A DNA stretch of 64,000 nucleotides. Source: a virus. Position 1 is the first letter of the stretch, and every line of letters starts with the position of its first letter. A program made the translations under genes and the position numbers. Shown here one piece after another: positions 1 through 7,564 of this stretch. The DNA is taken from positions 29,596 to 93,595 of IMG/VR virus record IMGVR_UViG_3300024999_000004; one strand, given 5' to 3'. The notes under the pieces were generated by a model. It searched no databases. It saw only the letters and a program-made list of their open reading frames with translations, and was not told the DNA's origin.

Positions 1-449
1 TGGTCATTCTCCCTCAGCTTGGCCTCCATGCGCTCGGCAAACCAGAGGACGGAAGGACGTGGCTTCCGGGAAAGCACAGGCTCAGGGGTCCAGTGCTTCC
101 ATTGGACGGGCGGGCCTGCGGAGGGGGTGCTTACATTGGGGCGAGGTAAATCAGGAGCAGGGGTCCATGGCATCGTGGGCTCGGGACTCAAGGAATCCAT
201 GGCTCTTGGCTCGCTGTCTACAAGTGAAGCAACCCATTTGCACAGCAACGCTTCCGTGCGTTGAATTGCTCCGTCGCTTTCTTCGAGAACATCTTCTACA
301 ATCTGCTCTGCAATTTCTCTTGGTGAACACGTTTCCACTTCCTTTGCATCCGTGGCTCGGGGCTCAAGGGTCTGGAGGTATTCGTCCATCTCGTCCTTTG
401 AATACACCGCTGTGGTTTCTCTTGCATAGAAGGGCTCGGGTCTCTTCAT
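1..449 (-). CDS. hypothetical phage protein, C-terminus off window
   Basis: Open frame on the minus strand from an ATG at 449 to the window edge, so the end of the gene is missing. Its start overlaps the stop of the upstream gene by ATGA, which supports translational coupling and this start. About 149 residues are visible: an acidic N-terminal part, then a proline-rich stretch (roughly residues 85-130). I recognise no family. It is the last visible gene of the minus-strand operon that begins near 1678. Confidence 0.7.
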   Translation of the reverse strand, partial: MKRPEPFYARETTAVYSKDEMDEYLQTLEPRATDAKEVETCSPREIAEQIVEDVLEESDGAIQRTEALLCKWVASLVDSEPRAMDSLSPEPTMPWTPAPDLPRPNVSTPSAGPPVQWKHWTPEPVLSRKPRPSVLWFAERMEAKLREND

Positions 450-964
450 TCGGGGGCTCCTTGGGTCTTGAGTGAGGCGCGGGCTCTGACACGGATATCT
501 TCGAGTTGCACTAAATAGGACTCTTCTGCTTCGTGCGTTGTCATGCTCGGATTTGATGGGGCGTGGATGTGGGCAAAGTATTCCAGTGCCTCCCGCATCC
601 GATGAATCCGGGATTCAAGGGGCTCCCTTTTTTCCCTGTCCTGCCCCTCCATTCTCATCCGCAAATCCATCATTTCACGTAACCTGCGCACCTGCTCTTT
701 CAGATTCACAATTTCGAGGCTGGCTTCGTGGTACTGCGTTTCGAATGACGGGCAACCAATCCTGCCCTCCCTTTCGTCGTATAAGCACTTTACCGTCTCC
801 CCCGGAAGAATAAAACCCGGGCCGTAGTCTCCGTGGTGCTTGCATATCTCACGGCAATAAGCACTTCCAAGCATCACTGTCCCTGTCACTCCTTGGGCCT
901 TGTGCGGGCAGGGGACAAGGCATCTGCCGTTGAGCATGTCGTACGGAACTGGATATTCGTTCAT
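446..964 (-). CDS. hypothetical protein, Cys-rich start and coiled coil
   Basis: 172 residues. The start at 964 is chosen because AAGGAAG lies just upstream; an ATG 30 bases earlier lacks such a site. The first half holds spaced cysteines (CLVPCPHK, YCREICKHH, KCLY, GCPSF) that could bind a metal. The second half (about residues 75-165) is charged and looks like a coiled coil. The stop overlaps the next start by ATGA and the start overlaps the end of the gene before it. Function unknown. Confidence 0.7.
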   Translation of the reverse strand: MNEYPVPYDMLNGRCLVPCPHKAQGVTGTVMLGSAYCREICKHHGDYGPGFILPGETVKCLYDEREGRIGCPSFETQYHEASLEIVNLKEQVRRLREMMDLRMRMEGQDREKREPLESRIHRMREALEYFAHIHAPSNPSMTTHEAEESYLVQLEDIRVRARASLKTQGAPE

Positions 965-1278
965 ATTTTCTTCCTTTGTACGTTGCTCATACAACCACGC
1001 ATATTTGCTCTAACCCACCACCACACGCTTCTGCCGCTCGACTCTATCAGCTTCGCGTTCTGCAGTAGCCATTCCCCGCGTTCTGCTGAAATCTTTTTTA
1101 CTCTGCGGAAACCGTTCCCTCTGAATAGCTTGCCGTTTGAATCCACGATGTTATGGCGCGGGGGCTCATGGGCGGTCAAGGATTCGTAAAAGCCCACGGC
1201 CCAATGGTCCTGTGGGTCGCCATCGACGTACTTTGTGGCGAGGACGTAATCGCCTTTCTGGAGATTAGGCGCGTTCAT
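961..1278 (-). CDS. hypothetical small protein with SH3-like beta motif
   Basis: 105 residues, between ATGA-type overlaps on both sides. The first 60 residues (LQKGDYVLATKYVDGDPQDH...) have the look of a small SH3/KOW-like beta barrel of the kind seen in several phage hypotheticals, followed by a Trp-rich patch (VWWWV). Function not recognised; coding status rests on the overlaps and absence of stops. Confidence 0.7.
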   Translation of the reverse strand: MNAPNLQKGDYVLATKYVDGDPQDHWAVGFYESLTAHEPPRHNIVDSNGKLFRGNGFRRVKKISAERGEWLLQNAKLIESSGRSVWWWVRANMRGCMSNVQRKKI

Positions 1279-1472
1279 CCGAGGGCTCCTTGGCTCTTGC
1301 TGGTCAATTCATCCACAATGAAAGAAAGTTTGTGCTGGGGCTCGGGGGGTCCTTGAGGCGGGGAATCCGTGGCCACGGATTCAAAGGCCCGTTGGAGGCA
1401 GTCATTAATAGTGCGGGACTTCCCGTTCCTTCTTCCGAGGCAGAAAATACGTGATTCATTGGCTCCGTGCAT
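1275..1472 (-). CDS. hypothetical small protein
   Basis: 65 residues, ATG at 1472 preceded by AAGGAG nine bases upstream. The stop overlaps the following start by ATGA. No recognisable domain. Second gene of the minus-strand operon. Confidence 0.6.
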   Translation of the reverse strand: MHGANESRIFCLGRRNGKSRTINDCLQRAFESVATDSPPQGPPEPQHKLSFIVDELTSKSQGALG

Positions 1473-1519
1473 CTGTGGCTCCTTGTGGCGTTGGGTCGGA
1501 GAATCCGGGCTCGGGGGCT

Positions 1520-1678
1520 TTATACATTCCCATCAAGCACCTTTTGAATTGCCTCAAAAATGGCGTTGTATTGCCCGACGGTAAGATTTGGCTCTCTTCT
1601 TTCCTCCATATTCTTTTTTGCTTCTTCGAATATCACCCGAGTCATTACGCGAATCTTTCGATTCAGATTACCTTCCAT
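1520..1678 (-). CDS. hypothetical 52-aa protein, first gene of minus operon
   Basis: Short gene of 52 residues with ATG at 1678 and AAGGAG eight bases upstream. It lies directly behind a consensus promoter (1707-1735). The product is charged and predicted mostly helical (begins MEGNLNRKIRVMTRVIFEEA). No family recognised. Confidence 0.65.
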   Translation of the reverse strand: MEGNLNRKIRVMTRVIFEEAKKNMEERREPNLTVGQYNAIFEAIQKVLDGNV

Positions 1679-1706
1679 CCTGTTACTCCTTGTCCTACTT
1701 TACTAT

Positions 1707-1735
1707 ATATTACCACATAAACCATTGCCTGTCAA
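1707..1735 (-). promoter_or_regulatory. sigma-70 promoter, minus strand
   Basis: On the minus strand TTGACA (1735-1730), a 17-bp spacer and TAATAT (1712-1707), near-perfect consensus. It would drive the leftward genes from 1678 to beyond position 1. Confidence 0.85.
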
Positions 1736-1865
1736 GTCCCTTCTGTCAGGAAAAGTGCACATACTCCTGACAAACGAATAAGCGGCCTGTCCTCCGTCTT
1801 CACGTACATGAAGTGTATAAAATGCTCAGACTGTTCCTAACTACGGAGGGGATGAATCCGGCCCC

Positions 1866-1910
1866 ACCTATAGCGTCGGTCCATACCCCCTCCCCTCCTA
1901 CGCTATAGGT
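1866..1910. repeat. 10-bp perfect inverted repeat
   Basis: ACCTATAGCG at 1866-1875 and its exact reverse complement at 1901-1910, 25 bases apart, in the divergent intergenic region 1736-2208. No T-run follows, so it is more likely a protein-binding site or cruciform than a terminator. Confidence 0.7.
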
Positions 1911-1978
1911 AGCGCCCCGAGCCCTTGAACCTTCGCACTACAACACCATAGCTAGCGTATACCTATGTATAGTATGAC

Positions 1979-2000
1979 CCTACGCTACATGTAGCGTAGG
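1979..2000. repeat. 22-bp perfect palindrome
   Basis: CCTACGCTACA followed directly by its reverse complement (TGTAGCGTAGG), with no mismatch. It sits between the left and right transcription units and is a good candidate operator or replication-protein site. Confidence 0.8.
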
Positions 2001-2008
2001 CCCCAGGT

Positions 2009-2084
2009 TCACTGAACCCATTCACCTAAATATCGGTTACTGAACCCATTCATTGAACTAGACTCACTGAACCCATTCACCTAA
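2009..2084 (+). repeat. three direct repeats, iteron-like
   Basis: Three copies of a unit with core CTGAACCCATTCA begin at 2012, 2040 and 2067, spaced 28 and 27 bp. Copies 1 and 3 share the longer form ending in ACCTAAA; copy 2 ends ATTGAA. Spacing near a multiple of the helical repeat, and the neighbouring palindromes, suggest an initiator or repressor binding region. The rest of 1736-2208 holds no gene. Confidence 0.75.
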
Positions 2085-2143
2085 ACAGCCCCCATGCGTC
2101 GCTTGATCCTCTAATAAATCGAATCGAATTCTCCTTTATTTAC

Positions 2144-2171
2144 TTGCGCTTTTCGCGGTATCGTGTATAAT
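2144..2171 (+). promoter_or_regulatory. probable early promoter, plus strand
   Basis: TTGCGC (2144-2149), 16-bp spacer, perfect TATAAT (2166-2171), 38 bases ahead of the first rightward gene. The -35 differs from the TTGACA promoters used further right. Confidence 0.6.
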
Positions 2172-2208
2172 GATTATAGGTGATTAGAGCTTACTTGGGG
2201 GTGACGAG

Positions 2209-2382
2209 ATGAACCAAAATACAGAGTTGACTATATCGCAATTGCGTTTTTCGGAAACCTGGCTTGCGCAGTCTTTGCGCGCAGTAACTCCGGTATATTT
2301 CGAGCACGAAAAAGCCGCCTTTGAACGGTTGACGTGCGAGCTTGCGCAGGTACGTGCAGAGATTGCAACGCGGAGGGCGTAA
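2209..2382 (+). CDS. hypothetical 57-aa protein
   Basis: First gene of the rightward small-gene block. ATG at 2209 follows GGGGGTGACGAG. The product is mostly helical (about residues 10-55). Its end carries the ribosome site for the next gene, which starts two bases after its stop. Function unknown. Confidence 0.6.
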   Translation: MNQNTELTISQLRFSETWLAQSLRAVTPVYFEHEKAAFERLTCELAQVRAEIATRRA

Positions 2383-2383
2383 A

Positions 2384-2572
2384 ATGCAACACACTAACCC
2401 GACCATAGCCCCCGCGATGCAATCCGCCATTGACCGCCTTCGTTCCGCTCTTGCACACGGTGCGAGCATGGACCGCGACTATGCGGACGAATGGGCGCGC
2501 ATGAGGCGAGCGAGCGCGCGGAATAACGGAATTGCGTACCGTAGTGCGCGCATAGCGCAAGAGGCGGACTAA
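2384..2572 (+). CDS. hypothetical 62-aa protein
   Basis: ATG at 2384 preceded by GGAGGGCG; the next gene begins immediately after its stop. Arginine- and alanine-rich helical product. No family recognised. Confidence 0.6.
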   Translation: MQHTNPTIAPAMQSAIDRLRSALAHGASMDRDYADEWARMRRASARNNGIAYRSARIAQEAD

Positions 2573-2734
2573 ATGGAATACGCTATAAGCATGATCGAAT
2601 CGCACGGGTACCGCGTAGTGTCGCTAGATGCCTTGATATTCGCGGTACTCCATCGCGGACTATTCTATAATGCGATGGACCTTTATTCTGATTTATCCGC
2701 AAGCTTGCGCGATGGAATTATTGAAGAGAGCTAG
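2573..2734 (+). CDS. hypothetical 53-aa protein
   Basis: Starts on the base after the preceding stop, which suggests coupled translation. Short mixed alpha/beta-looking product. Function unknown. Confidence 0.55.
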   Translation: MEYAISMIESHGYRVVSLDALIFAVLHRGLFYNAMDLYSDLSASLRDGIIEES

Positions 2735-2789
2735 GGACCATGGGCGCGCCGTATGGCGTCGCCTTAGCTTGAGCATAGGAAGGCATAAA

Positions 2790-3074
2790 ATGACTTACTT
2801 TGTAGGCATGATGCAAACGCATAACAAACGGTGGAACAACTTGACGCGAGAACTTGAAACCGTTCCGGAATACCTTATCGATTGCATGGGCTCCGATAGC
2901 TATACAACGGTTGACGGGAGACTCTCCCGCGACCATGCGATCATGGAAGCGCATAGCGTAGCGGCGAAGCGCGGAAGGCCTGCCTTCTTTGTTATCAAGG
3001 CTTCCAGCTTCCATAATTTTCTTGACTTGCGGGATTCAGGGAAAGGGAAATTCATCCGGACGGTGACAAGATGA
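2790..3074 (+). CDS. hypothetical 94-aa protein
   Basis: ATG at 2790 chosen over an upstream in-frame ATG because AGGAAGG lies just before it. The stop overlaps the next start (ATGA). Begins MTYFVGMMQTHNKRW; no domain recognised. Confidence 0.65.
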   Translation: MTYFVGMMQTHNKRWNNLTRELETVPEYLIDCMGSDSYTTVDGRLSRDHAIMEAHSVAAKRGRPAFFVIKASSFHNFLDLRDSGKGKFIRTVTR

Positions 3075-3313
3075 AACCGCTCATCCGAGATGGAATCTCC
3101 ATGATTCAATCGAATTCCGGCTTGATCAAAATCAAATTCCCCGATAACCGCGAAGCATCCCTCCTTTCCAACGGTCGCCGCCTCTCATGGGATACCTTCG
3201 ACGGCTTCCTCCGCGCGGCCCATCGTCCGGAAGGATCAAAGGGGAAAGTATTCGGGAAGAGCGAACGGTACGCGGAAAACGTGAGCGCAGGAATCAGGGA
3301 GGCGCGGAGATGA
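3071..3313 (+). CDS. hypothetical 80-aa protein
   Basis: ATGA overlap at both ends with neighbours, so part of a coupled run of three genes. Basic product with a beta-rich centre. Function unknown. Confidence 0.65.
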   Translation: MKPLIRDGISMIQSNSGLIKIKFPDNREASLLSNGRRLSWDTFDGFLRAAHRPEGSKGKVFGKSERYAENVSAGIREARR

Positions 3314-3681
3314 TGAACCTTGAAGCAAAGGCCCTTTTCGATCAATTCGGACGCAAACTTGAAACAGGGAAGCGGGAATTTTACCGCAAGATCCGCGCCA
3401 TAAAGGAAGGCCATATCAACGCGGCAGACTTCCCCGCTACTTTCGCCTGGGAAAGGTCCTGCTATCGCGGACCGGCATATAATGAGGTAGCGATGCACGC
3501 ACTTTCCGAATTGCTTGAATGCTACGGCGTAGAATCCATAGACTCAAGCGAAACAAAAAACGGAGAGTATATTGACTACCTGAACGTAGGCGATCCTTAC
3601 ATACCGACCGTTGTAAGGTGTACCGCATGGACCCATGAATTCAGACTCGCAAAAGGAGGATACGCGGAATTCGTGAAATAG
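3310..3681 (+). CDS. hypothetical 123-aa protein
   Basis: ATG at 3310 (a second ATG follows directly). Contains a C-terminal segment DYLNVGDPYIPTVV that resembles a motif common in small phage proteins of unknown role. Last gene of its coupled run; a hairpin and possible promoter follow. Confidence 0.65.
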   Translation: MMNLEAKALFDQFGRKLETGKREFYRKIRAIKEGHINAADFPATFAWERSCYRGPAYNEVAMHALSELLECYGVESIDSSETKNGEYIDYLNVGDPYIPTVVRCTAWTHEFRLAKGGYAEFVK

Positions 3682-3693
3682 TGCGCTTGCGGG

Positions 3694-3725
3694 ATTCTCT
3701 TTATGGTTTATACTATAAAGGGAAT
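3694..3725 (+). promoter_or_regulatory. intergenic hairpin overlapping possible -10 box
   Basis: 11-bp stem ATTCTCTTTAT / ATAAAGGGAAT (one G-T pair) with a 10-base loop containing TATACT. A weak -35 (TTGCGG, 3688-3693) lies 16 bases upstream of TATACT. No T-run. One of several hairpins separating genes between 3.6 and 7.3 kb. Confidence 0.5.
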
Positions 3726-3779
3726 GATGCAATCGAACTATGAGCGATTGAAGTCTAAGCGAGAAGGAAGGTATTGAAT

Positions 3780-4154
3780 ATGAAGGCAAAAAGAGTCTAT
3801 GACTTCAGGGGCTTTGAAGGTCCGGACGCTTCGCTTGAAATATCACTTTTTGAGTATGGCCTCGCTTGGAAATGCACAAGCAAAACAAAGCAAGATTATT
3901 GCTTTGTATACGGCGTGCGCGCAAGCGATAAGGGAGAATATGACCGCTTCACCTATGCTACTCTTTCCCTTGACGACTGGAAGTCAATTGTCAATGAATC
4001 ATGGTTCAAGGCGGAATCGGTAGGAAATTACTTCGAACGTTCCGCCGAAACCTTGATAGAAGGATTCCCTGAATCTTTGCATGAGGGCGTGATATACCAT
4101 GGAACGGAGAATATTTTCGGTTCTTGCTACCATGAAGGGTTTGTAATAGTATGA
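3780..4154 (+). CDS. hypothetical 124-aa protein
   Basis: ATG at 3780 preceded by GAAGGAAGG; preferred over the TTG two codons earlier. Acidic, beta-rich product. Stop overlaps the next start (ATGA). Function unknown. Confidence 0.65.
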   Translation: MKAKRVYDFRGFEGPDASLEISLFEYGLAWKCTSKTKQDYCFVYGVRASDKGEYDRFTYATLSLDDWKSIVNESWFKAESVGNYFERSAETLIEGFPESLHEGVIYHGTENIFGSCYHEGFVIV

Positions 4155-4315
4155 ACGCGCTGGCGAAATTCGAAGCGGAACCGTGTATCGGCGTACCGCT
4201 GGAATGGCTTCAACTGATAAAAGCCCACGCGCTTGAGCAAACACGGATTGCATTGATATCGCGCGAGCTGGACGATATGATCGATAGCGCGTGCCTTGAC
4301 AGCGACGAAGATTGA
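4151..4315 (+). CDS. hypothetical 54-aa protein
   Basis: Coupled by ATGA to the gene before. Acidic helical product ending in SACLDSDED. No family recognised. Confidence 0.6.
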   Translation: MNALAKFEAEPCIGVPLEWLQLIKAHALEQTRIALISRELDDMIDSACLDSDED

Positions 4316-4330
4316 AAGGAGGGTAGAACC

Positions 4331-4624
4331 ATGAAAAGACAATTCAAGCCAGTACCTTGCAAGTATGGTGCACCTATGGGAAGGGATTCCTTCGGAGACC
4401 CGCGCAAAGTATCGGACAAGCGAATTTCACTTTTCCGCGTCCGTATGGTTGACGGAGACTATGACGACGGAGGCGCGTATTGGGGTGGATATCCTTCCTC
4501 TCCGCTCTACTGCGCAAGGACCGGCGACGGTTCAACCTATCGGGACTTCGCGCGCGCGAAAAGCCGGAAGGAAGCGGCGGAGATAATGGAAATTCCGGAC
4601 TCCAAGCTTAAAATAAGGGCATAG
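4331..4624 (+). CDS. hypothetical 97-aa protein
   Basis: ATG at 4331 behind AAAGGAGGGTAG, an excellent ribosome site. The central part is Gly/Tyr-rich (GDYDDGGAYWGGYPSSPLYC), followed by a charged helix. Function unknown. Confidence 0.65.
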   Translation: MKRQFKPVPCKYGAPMGRDSFGDPRKVSDKRISLFRVRMVDGDYDDGGAYWGGYPSSPLYCARTGDGSTYRDFARAKSRKEAAEIMEIPDSKLKIRA

Positions 4625-4637
4625 AGGGCTTCCCTTT

Positions 4638-4658
4638 CCTTCCTTGTATAAAGGAAGG
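4638..4658 (+). repeat. intergenic hairpin, purine-rich 3' arm
   Basis: CCTTCCTT and AAGGAAGG form an 8-bp stem with a 5-base loop just after a stop codon. No T-run follows. The 3' arm resembles a ribosome site, but the next start is 53 bases away. Confidence 0.55.
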
Positions 4659-4710
4659 ATGAGGAAACGCTTTATGCGCTTCATATCCATTTACTAAGGA
4701 AGGTACTATC

Positions 4711-4953
4711 ATGCGTTCCAAACGTTCCGACCTGATTCGCCGCGCCTTGCGCCTCCGATCCTCGGCCCTCCGCGCCTCCGACCCTCTCATGTGCGCGCTC
4801 CTGCTACGGCAAGCGAACGCATGTTTGCTTAAATCCGAGCGGCTTGACTCGATACTTCCGAGGAATCCGGTACGCGACTGCCGGGCGGCTATCATCGAAG
4901 GTCCCTATCGTGCCATGGCGCGGGCTTCAAGGTTCGCGGGAATAGAAGACTGA
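4711..4953 (+). CDS. hypothetical 80-aa Arg-rich protein
   Basis: ATG at 4711 after AAGGAAGG. Strongly basic with many Arg-Ser and Ala-Arg pairs, likely helical and possibly nucleic-acid binding; this is inference from composition only. Confidence 0.6.
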   Translation: MRSKRSDLIRRALRLRSSALRASDPLMCALLLRQANACLLKSERLDSILPRNPVRDCRAAIIEGPYRAMARASRFAGIED

Positions 4954-4969
4954 AGGAAAGGAAGGAAAC

Positions 4970-5362
4970 ATGAAAGCGGATATATCGAAGACTCAAGGAA
5001 TGGATAAGTTTTCCGTAGGAAACTATCGGGAAAAAGAATTGTACTACGGCTACAAATGCGTAGACAAGAAGGACGAGCGCGCAATCATCGATCTCCGCCT
5101 ATACGCTTCCCGGTCCGATAAGTACGGACGCAAATATGCGGTTATCTGGACGAAAGACGGAGCGGGGAAAGGATACGCGGGCGGTTACGGGTATGACAAG
5201 AAAAGCGCAGCCGTAAGCTCCGCGATAGAAGACGCGGGGATAAGCTTGAGCGAAAGGATCGACGGGGTAGGGGAAGATGCAATCCGCTCCGCGCTTTCCG
5301 CGATCATGGAAGCATACGGCTATACGCCGGAGGCTTGGATTCTCGTCGAATTCTACGCGTAG
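4970..5362 (+). CDS. hypothetical 130-aa protein
   Basis: ATG at 4970 preceded by AAAGGAAGG. The N-terminal half is beta-rich and aromatic (ELYYGYKC, KYAVIW), then a Gly/Tyr patch (GYAGGYGYDKK) and a C-terminal helix. Pattern recalls other small phage proteins in this block but no function is known. Confidence 0.65.
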   Translation: MKADISKTQGMDKFSVGNYREKELYYGYKCVDKKDERAIIDLRLYASRSDKYGRKYAVIWTKDGAGKGYAGGYGYDKKSAAVSSAIEDAGISLSERIDGVGEDAIRSALSAIMEAYGYTPEAWILVEFYA

Positions 5363-5374
5363 AACGCTTCGCCT

Positions 5375-5398
5375 GCCTTCCAGTACCTATTGGAAGGC
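5375..5398 (+). repeat. intergenic hairpin
   Basis: GCCTTCCA and TGGAAGGC pair over 8 bp around an 8-base loop, 13 bases after a stop codon. Same placement and arm composition as the hairpin at 4638. Not followed by a T-run. Confidence 0.55.
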
Positions 5399-5449
5399 GG
5401 ATCGAATCGCTTTATACACGATTCAATATATTCTCGCAAGGAGCGTACT

Positions 5450-5833
5450 ATGGAAGCAAGGAAAGCAATCGAACAGATCCGGAATGAAGCCTATCACAAG
5501 GAACAAAAGAAGGAAGCCCGCAAAGCCCTGAAGGCCAAAATCGGCTTCATCCCCAAAACCATCGATATTCAAGGCAAGGAATGGTTCGATAAAACGTACG
5601 GCAATTCTTACTTCTCCGCCGTCGTAACGCTCGATTATCTCCTTCCTACGCAAAAAACCATCGTCCTGCCCTTCCAGTACGGCTACGGGGATTCCTACAC
5701 GCAAGCGGCAGCCGAGGCCCTGGGGCTCAAGGCTCCCCTGTCATACTCCGCAAGGGAGGCGGGGATCATGCTGCGCGCGAATATCGAATGCGGATGCCTC
5801 CAGAGGGATGTCAAGAGGTGGGGGAGGGAATGA
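5450..5833 (+). CDS. conserved-type phage hypothetical protein
   Basis: 127 residues. ATG at 5450 with AAGGAG nine bases upstream. A basic N-terminal helix is followed by a beta-rich domain with the motif WFDKTYGNSYFSA and a Gly/Tyr segment (QYGYGDSYTQ), a pattern seen in many phage proteins of unknown role. Stop overlaps the next start. Confidence 0.7.
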   Translation: MEARKAIEQIRNEAYHKEQKKEARKALKAKIGFIPKTIDIQGKEWFDKTYGNSYFSAVVTLDYLLPTQKTIVLPFQYGYGDSYTQAAAEALGLKAPLSYSAREAGIMLRANIECGCLQRDVKRWGRE

Positions 5834-6255
5834 AGGAAGATCCCCGCGCAAAATTCAAGGAAGAATTCGACAACGAATGGAAGGCCGAAATATTCTCTCC
5901 ATACGAGGATATCCCCCTCCTTTACTCTCCCGATAACCTGGAGCGCTTCAAGGAGCGTGTGAAAGTAGCTGCGCTCCTCCGCTATCGGCCTGACGATGAG
6001 GGAGTCCCGATCAACTGGTTCGCAGTCATTCAGGATTTAGGGATCGATTATACGTACATCATAAGGACACCGGAATTCATGGTCCAAAGGATCGAGGGCT
6101 ACATGGACCGGCTATATGAATCGGAAGGAGCCTTGATCCGGCTATACAACGGCGGGGCTATAGATATCATGGGGCTTGATTCCGTCAATGCTCGGATTCT
6201 CCCGGAGATTCTACGGGAGATAGCTTTGTACGAGGAAAGGAGCGTATCAAGATGA
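5830..6255 (+). CDS. hypothetical 141-aa acidic protein
   Basis: ATGA-coupled to the gene before and after. Acidic helical product. Its segment KFKEEFDNEWKAE (residues about 8-20) reappears almost unchanged in the remnant at 6491-6604, showing past recombination. Function unknown. Confidence 0.65.
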   Translation: MKEDPRAKFKEEFDNEWKAEIFSPYEDIPLLYSPDNLERFKERVKVAALLRYRPDDEGVPINWFAVIQDLGIDYTYIIRTPEFMVQRIEGYMDRLYESEGALIRLYNGGAIDIMGLDSVNARILPEILREIALYEERSVSR

Positions 6256-6467
6256 AGGAAGCCCGCTGGAAAACTGCAGTGAAGGAAGAGGCGAAGAAAG
6301 GAAAGGAGGGCTCTTTTATTCCGGCAATAAAGGAGCACAGAAAATTATGGGCAAGAATCCATGAATCCTGCCCCCTGATTCCTATGCCGCTACTATCAAA
6401 AAGCAAGGAAACCATAGAACGATACGCCCTGAAGCAAGGGCTTGTGTTTGTGCGGTTCAGGAGCTAG
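6252..6467 (+). CDS. hypothetical 71-aa basic protein
   Basis: Coupled by ATGA to the preceding gene. Lysine-rich N-terminal half. No family recognised. Confidence 0.55.
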   Translation: MKEARWKTAVKEEAKKGKEGSFIPAIKEHRKLWARIHESCPLIPMPLLSKSKETIERYALKQGLVFVRFRS

Positions 6468-6490
6468 ACCCTACTAAGGAGCACAAGGAA

Positions 6491-6604
6491 ATGAAGAATT
6501 CCATCGTAGTAGACGGGAAGAAGCGAGCTTGTCTTATGAAGCAAGGCAACAAATTCAAGGAACTATTCGACAAAGAATGGCAAGGAGAGTGCTATAATGA
6601 ATAA
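6491..6604 (+). pseudogene. chimeric gene remnant, 37 codons
   Basis: Open from ATG 6491 to TAA 6604. The first 33 bases match the start of the gene at 6907 exactly (both encode MKNSIVVDGKK). The middle (NKFKELFDKEWQGE) matches the start of the gene at 5830. It looks like the junction product of recombination between two neighbouring genes. It still has a ribosome site (AAGGAGCACAAGGAA) and carries the site for the gene at 6597, so it may be translated as a leader. Confidence 0.65.
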
Positions 6605-6812
6605 GGCTTATGTTATTCGAAACAATAAAGGATATATACGTATCTACGAAGATGCGGGATGCTTTGAAGTAGTAGAGGATATCTCTGATGCTACATTCTA
6701 TGACTCCGAAACCTTTGCGTATGAGGGGCTGCTCAAACTAGGAAACGCCCTTCGCAGTTTTTCCGTTGAATTCTACCTAATACAATGCGTGGCTATAGTC
6801 TACGCGCGATAA
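6597..6812 (+). CDS. hypothetical 71-aa protein
   Basis: ATG at 6597 inside the end of the remnant, with AAGGAG ten bases upstream. Beta-rich product. Function unknown. Confidence 0.6.
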   Translation: MNKAYVIRNNKGYIRIYEDAGCFEVVEDISDATFYDSETFAYEGLLKLGNALRSFSVEFYLIQCVAIVYAR

Positions 6813-6816
6813 CCAC

Positions 6817-6899
6817 AAGGAGGCCGCAGCGACAATATGCACAGTCATAAAATCAGCTTATAGGCGGCGAATTCACCCACAAGAATACAAGAAGGAGCA
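6817..6899 (+). repeat. duplicated leader, copy 1
   Basis: Contains AGGAGGCCGCAGCGACAATA and, further on, TAGGCGGCGA...TTC...CCC and ACAAGAAGGAGCA, all repeated in the same order at 8002-8266. It sits directly before the gene at 6907. Confidence 0.75.
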
Positions 6900-6906
6900 T
6901 ATCAAG

Positions 6907-7203
6907 ATGAAGAATTCCATCGTAGTAGACGGGAAGAAGCGGACATGCGTCATTTACGACAACGGAGGGCCGGACGCGCCCGACGGCTCCATAGACCGCT
7001 ATACCGTCATCCTCCGGGCCTATCGGGACAAGGGGCTAGGATGCATGGTATATCCCTACCTTGCGTGCTCGGAATCCCCCTTCCAGTCATTCGGGCAGAA
7101 TGGGGATTCATACGAATCAATCCGTGGTAAGCATCTAGGAAAGCGCGTCACCTTCGAAGACGCTCCAGAAGACGTGAAGGCGTTCATACTTCAGGAATTC
7201 TAG
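6907..7203 (+). CDS. hypothetical 98-aa phage protein
   Basis: ATG at 6907, AAGGAG eleven bases upstream in the duplicated leader. Beta-rich with segments YDNGG...SIDRYTV and ESPFQSFGQ, a pattern I associate with small phage proteins of unknown function. A 5' fragment of this gene is duplicated at 6491. Confidence 0.7.
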   Translation: MKNSIVVDGKKRTCVIYDNGGPDAPDGSIDRYTVILRAYRDKGLGCMVYPYLACSESPFQSFGQNGDSYESIRGKHLGKRVTFEDAPEDVKAFILQEF

Positions 7204-7205
7204 CG

Positions 7206-7226
7206 CCCTCCCCTGCATAGGGAGGG
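7206..7226 (+). repeat. intergenic hairpin
   Basis: CCCTCCC and GGGAGGG pair over 7 bp around a 7-base loop, immediately after a stop codon. No T-run. Confidence 0.55.
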
Positions 7227-7252
7227 AATCAAAGGATCAAGGAAGGAAAACG

Positions 7253-7564
7253 ATGGAAGCGACAAAACTAGCGGGAATACTCGCAGAACATGCAGCATGG
7301 TTGAAAGACCTCACGAAAGGAGAACGCGCGAACCTCCGGGGCGCGAACCTCCGGGGCGCGAACCTCCGGGGCGCGAACCTCGATTTTTCCTGTTTCCCCC
7401 TCTGGTGCGGGGGGACAAGATTCAAGGCGGGTGACAAGTTGATCATGCAGGTTCTGGCGCATCTTTGCTCCTGGGAAGTATCAGAGGAGGCGAAGGAAGA
7501 ACTCGACAAAGTAAGGGAGTATGCGAAAAAGTCGCATAGAGCGGAGGAATGCGGTATCCTCTAG
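7253..7564 (+). CDS. pentapeptide-repeat protein, small
   Basis: 103 residues; ATG at 7253 after AAGGAAGG. Residues about 22-45 consist of repeated A-N-L-R-G units (A(N/D)LXX pentapeptide repeats), then DFSCFPLWCGG, the usual continuation in a phage subfamily where the repeats join a Cys/Trp segment. The repeats are encoded by three identical 15-base units at about 7336-7380. Such proteins form right-handed beta helices; some mimic DNA, but no activity can be assigned here. Confidence 0.8.
   Translation: MEATKLAGILAEHAAWLKDLTKGERANLRGANLRGANLRGANLDFSCFPLWCGGTRFKAGDKLIMQVLAHLCSWEVSEEAKEELDKVREYAKKSHRAEECGIL

Noticed and set aside
2738-2770. 10-codon reading frame after the gene ending at 2734
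   Set aside because: Too short, and no ribosome site.
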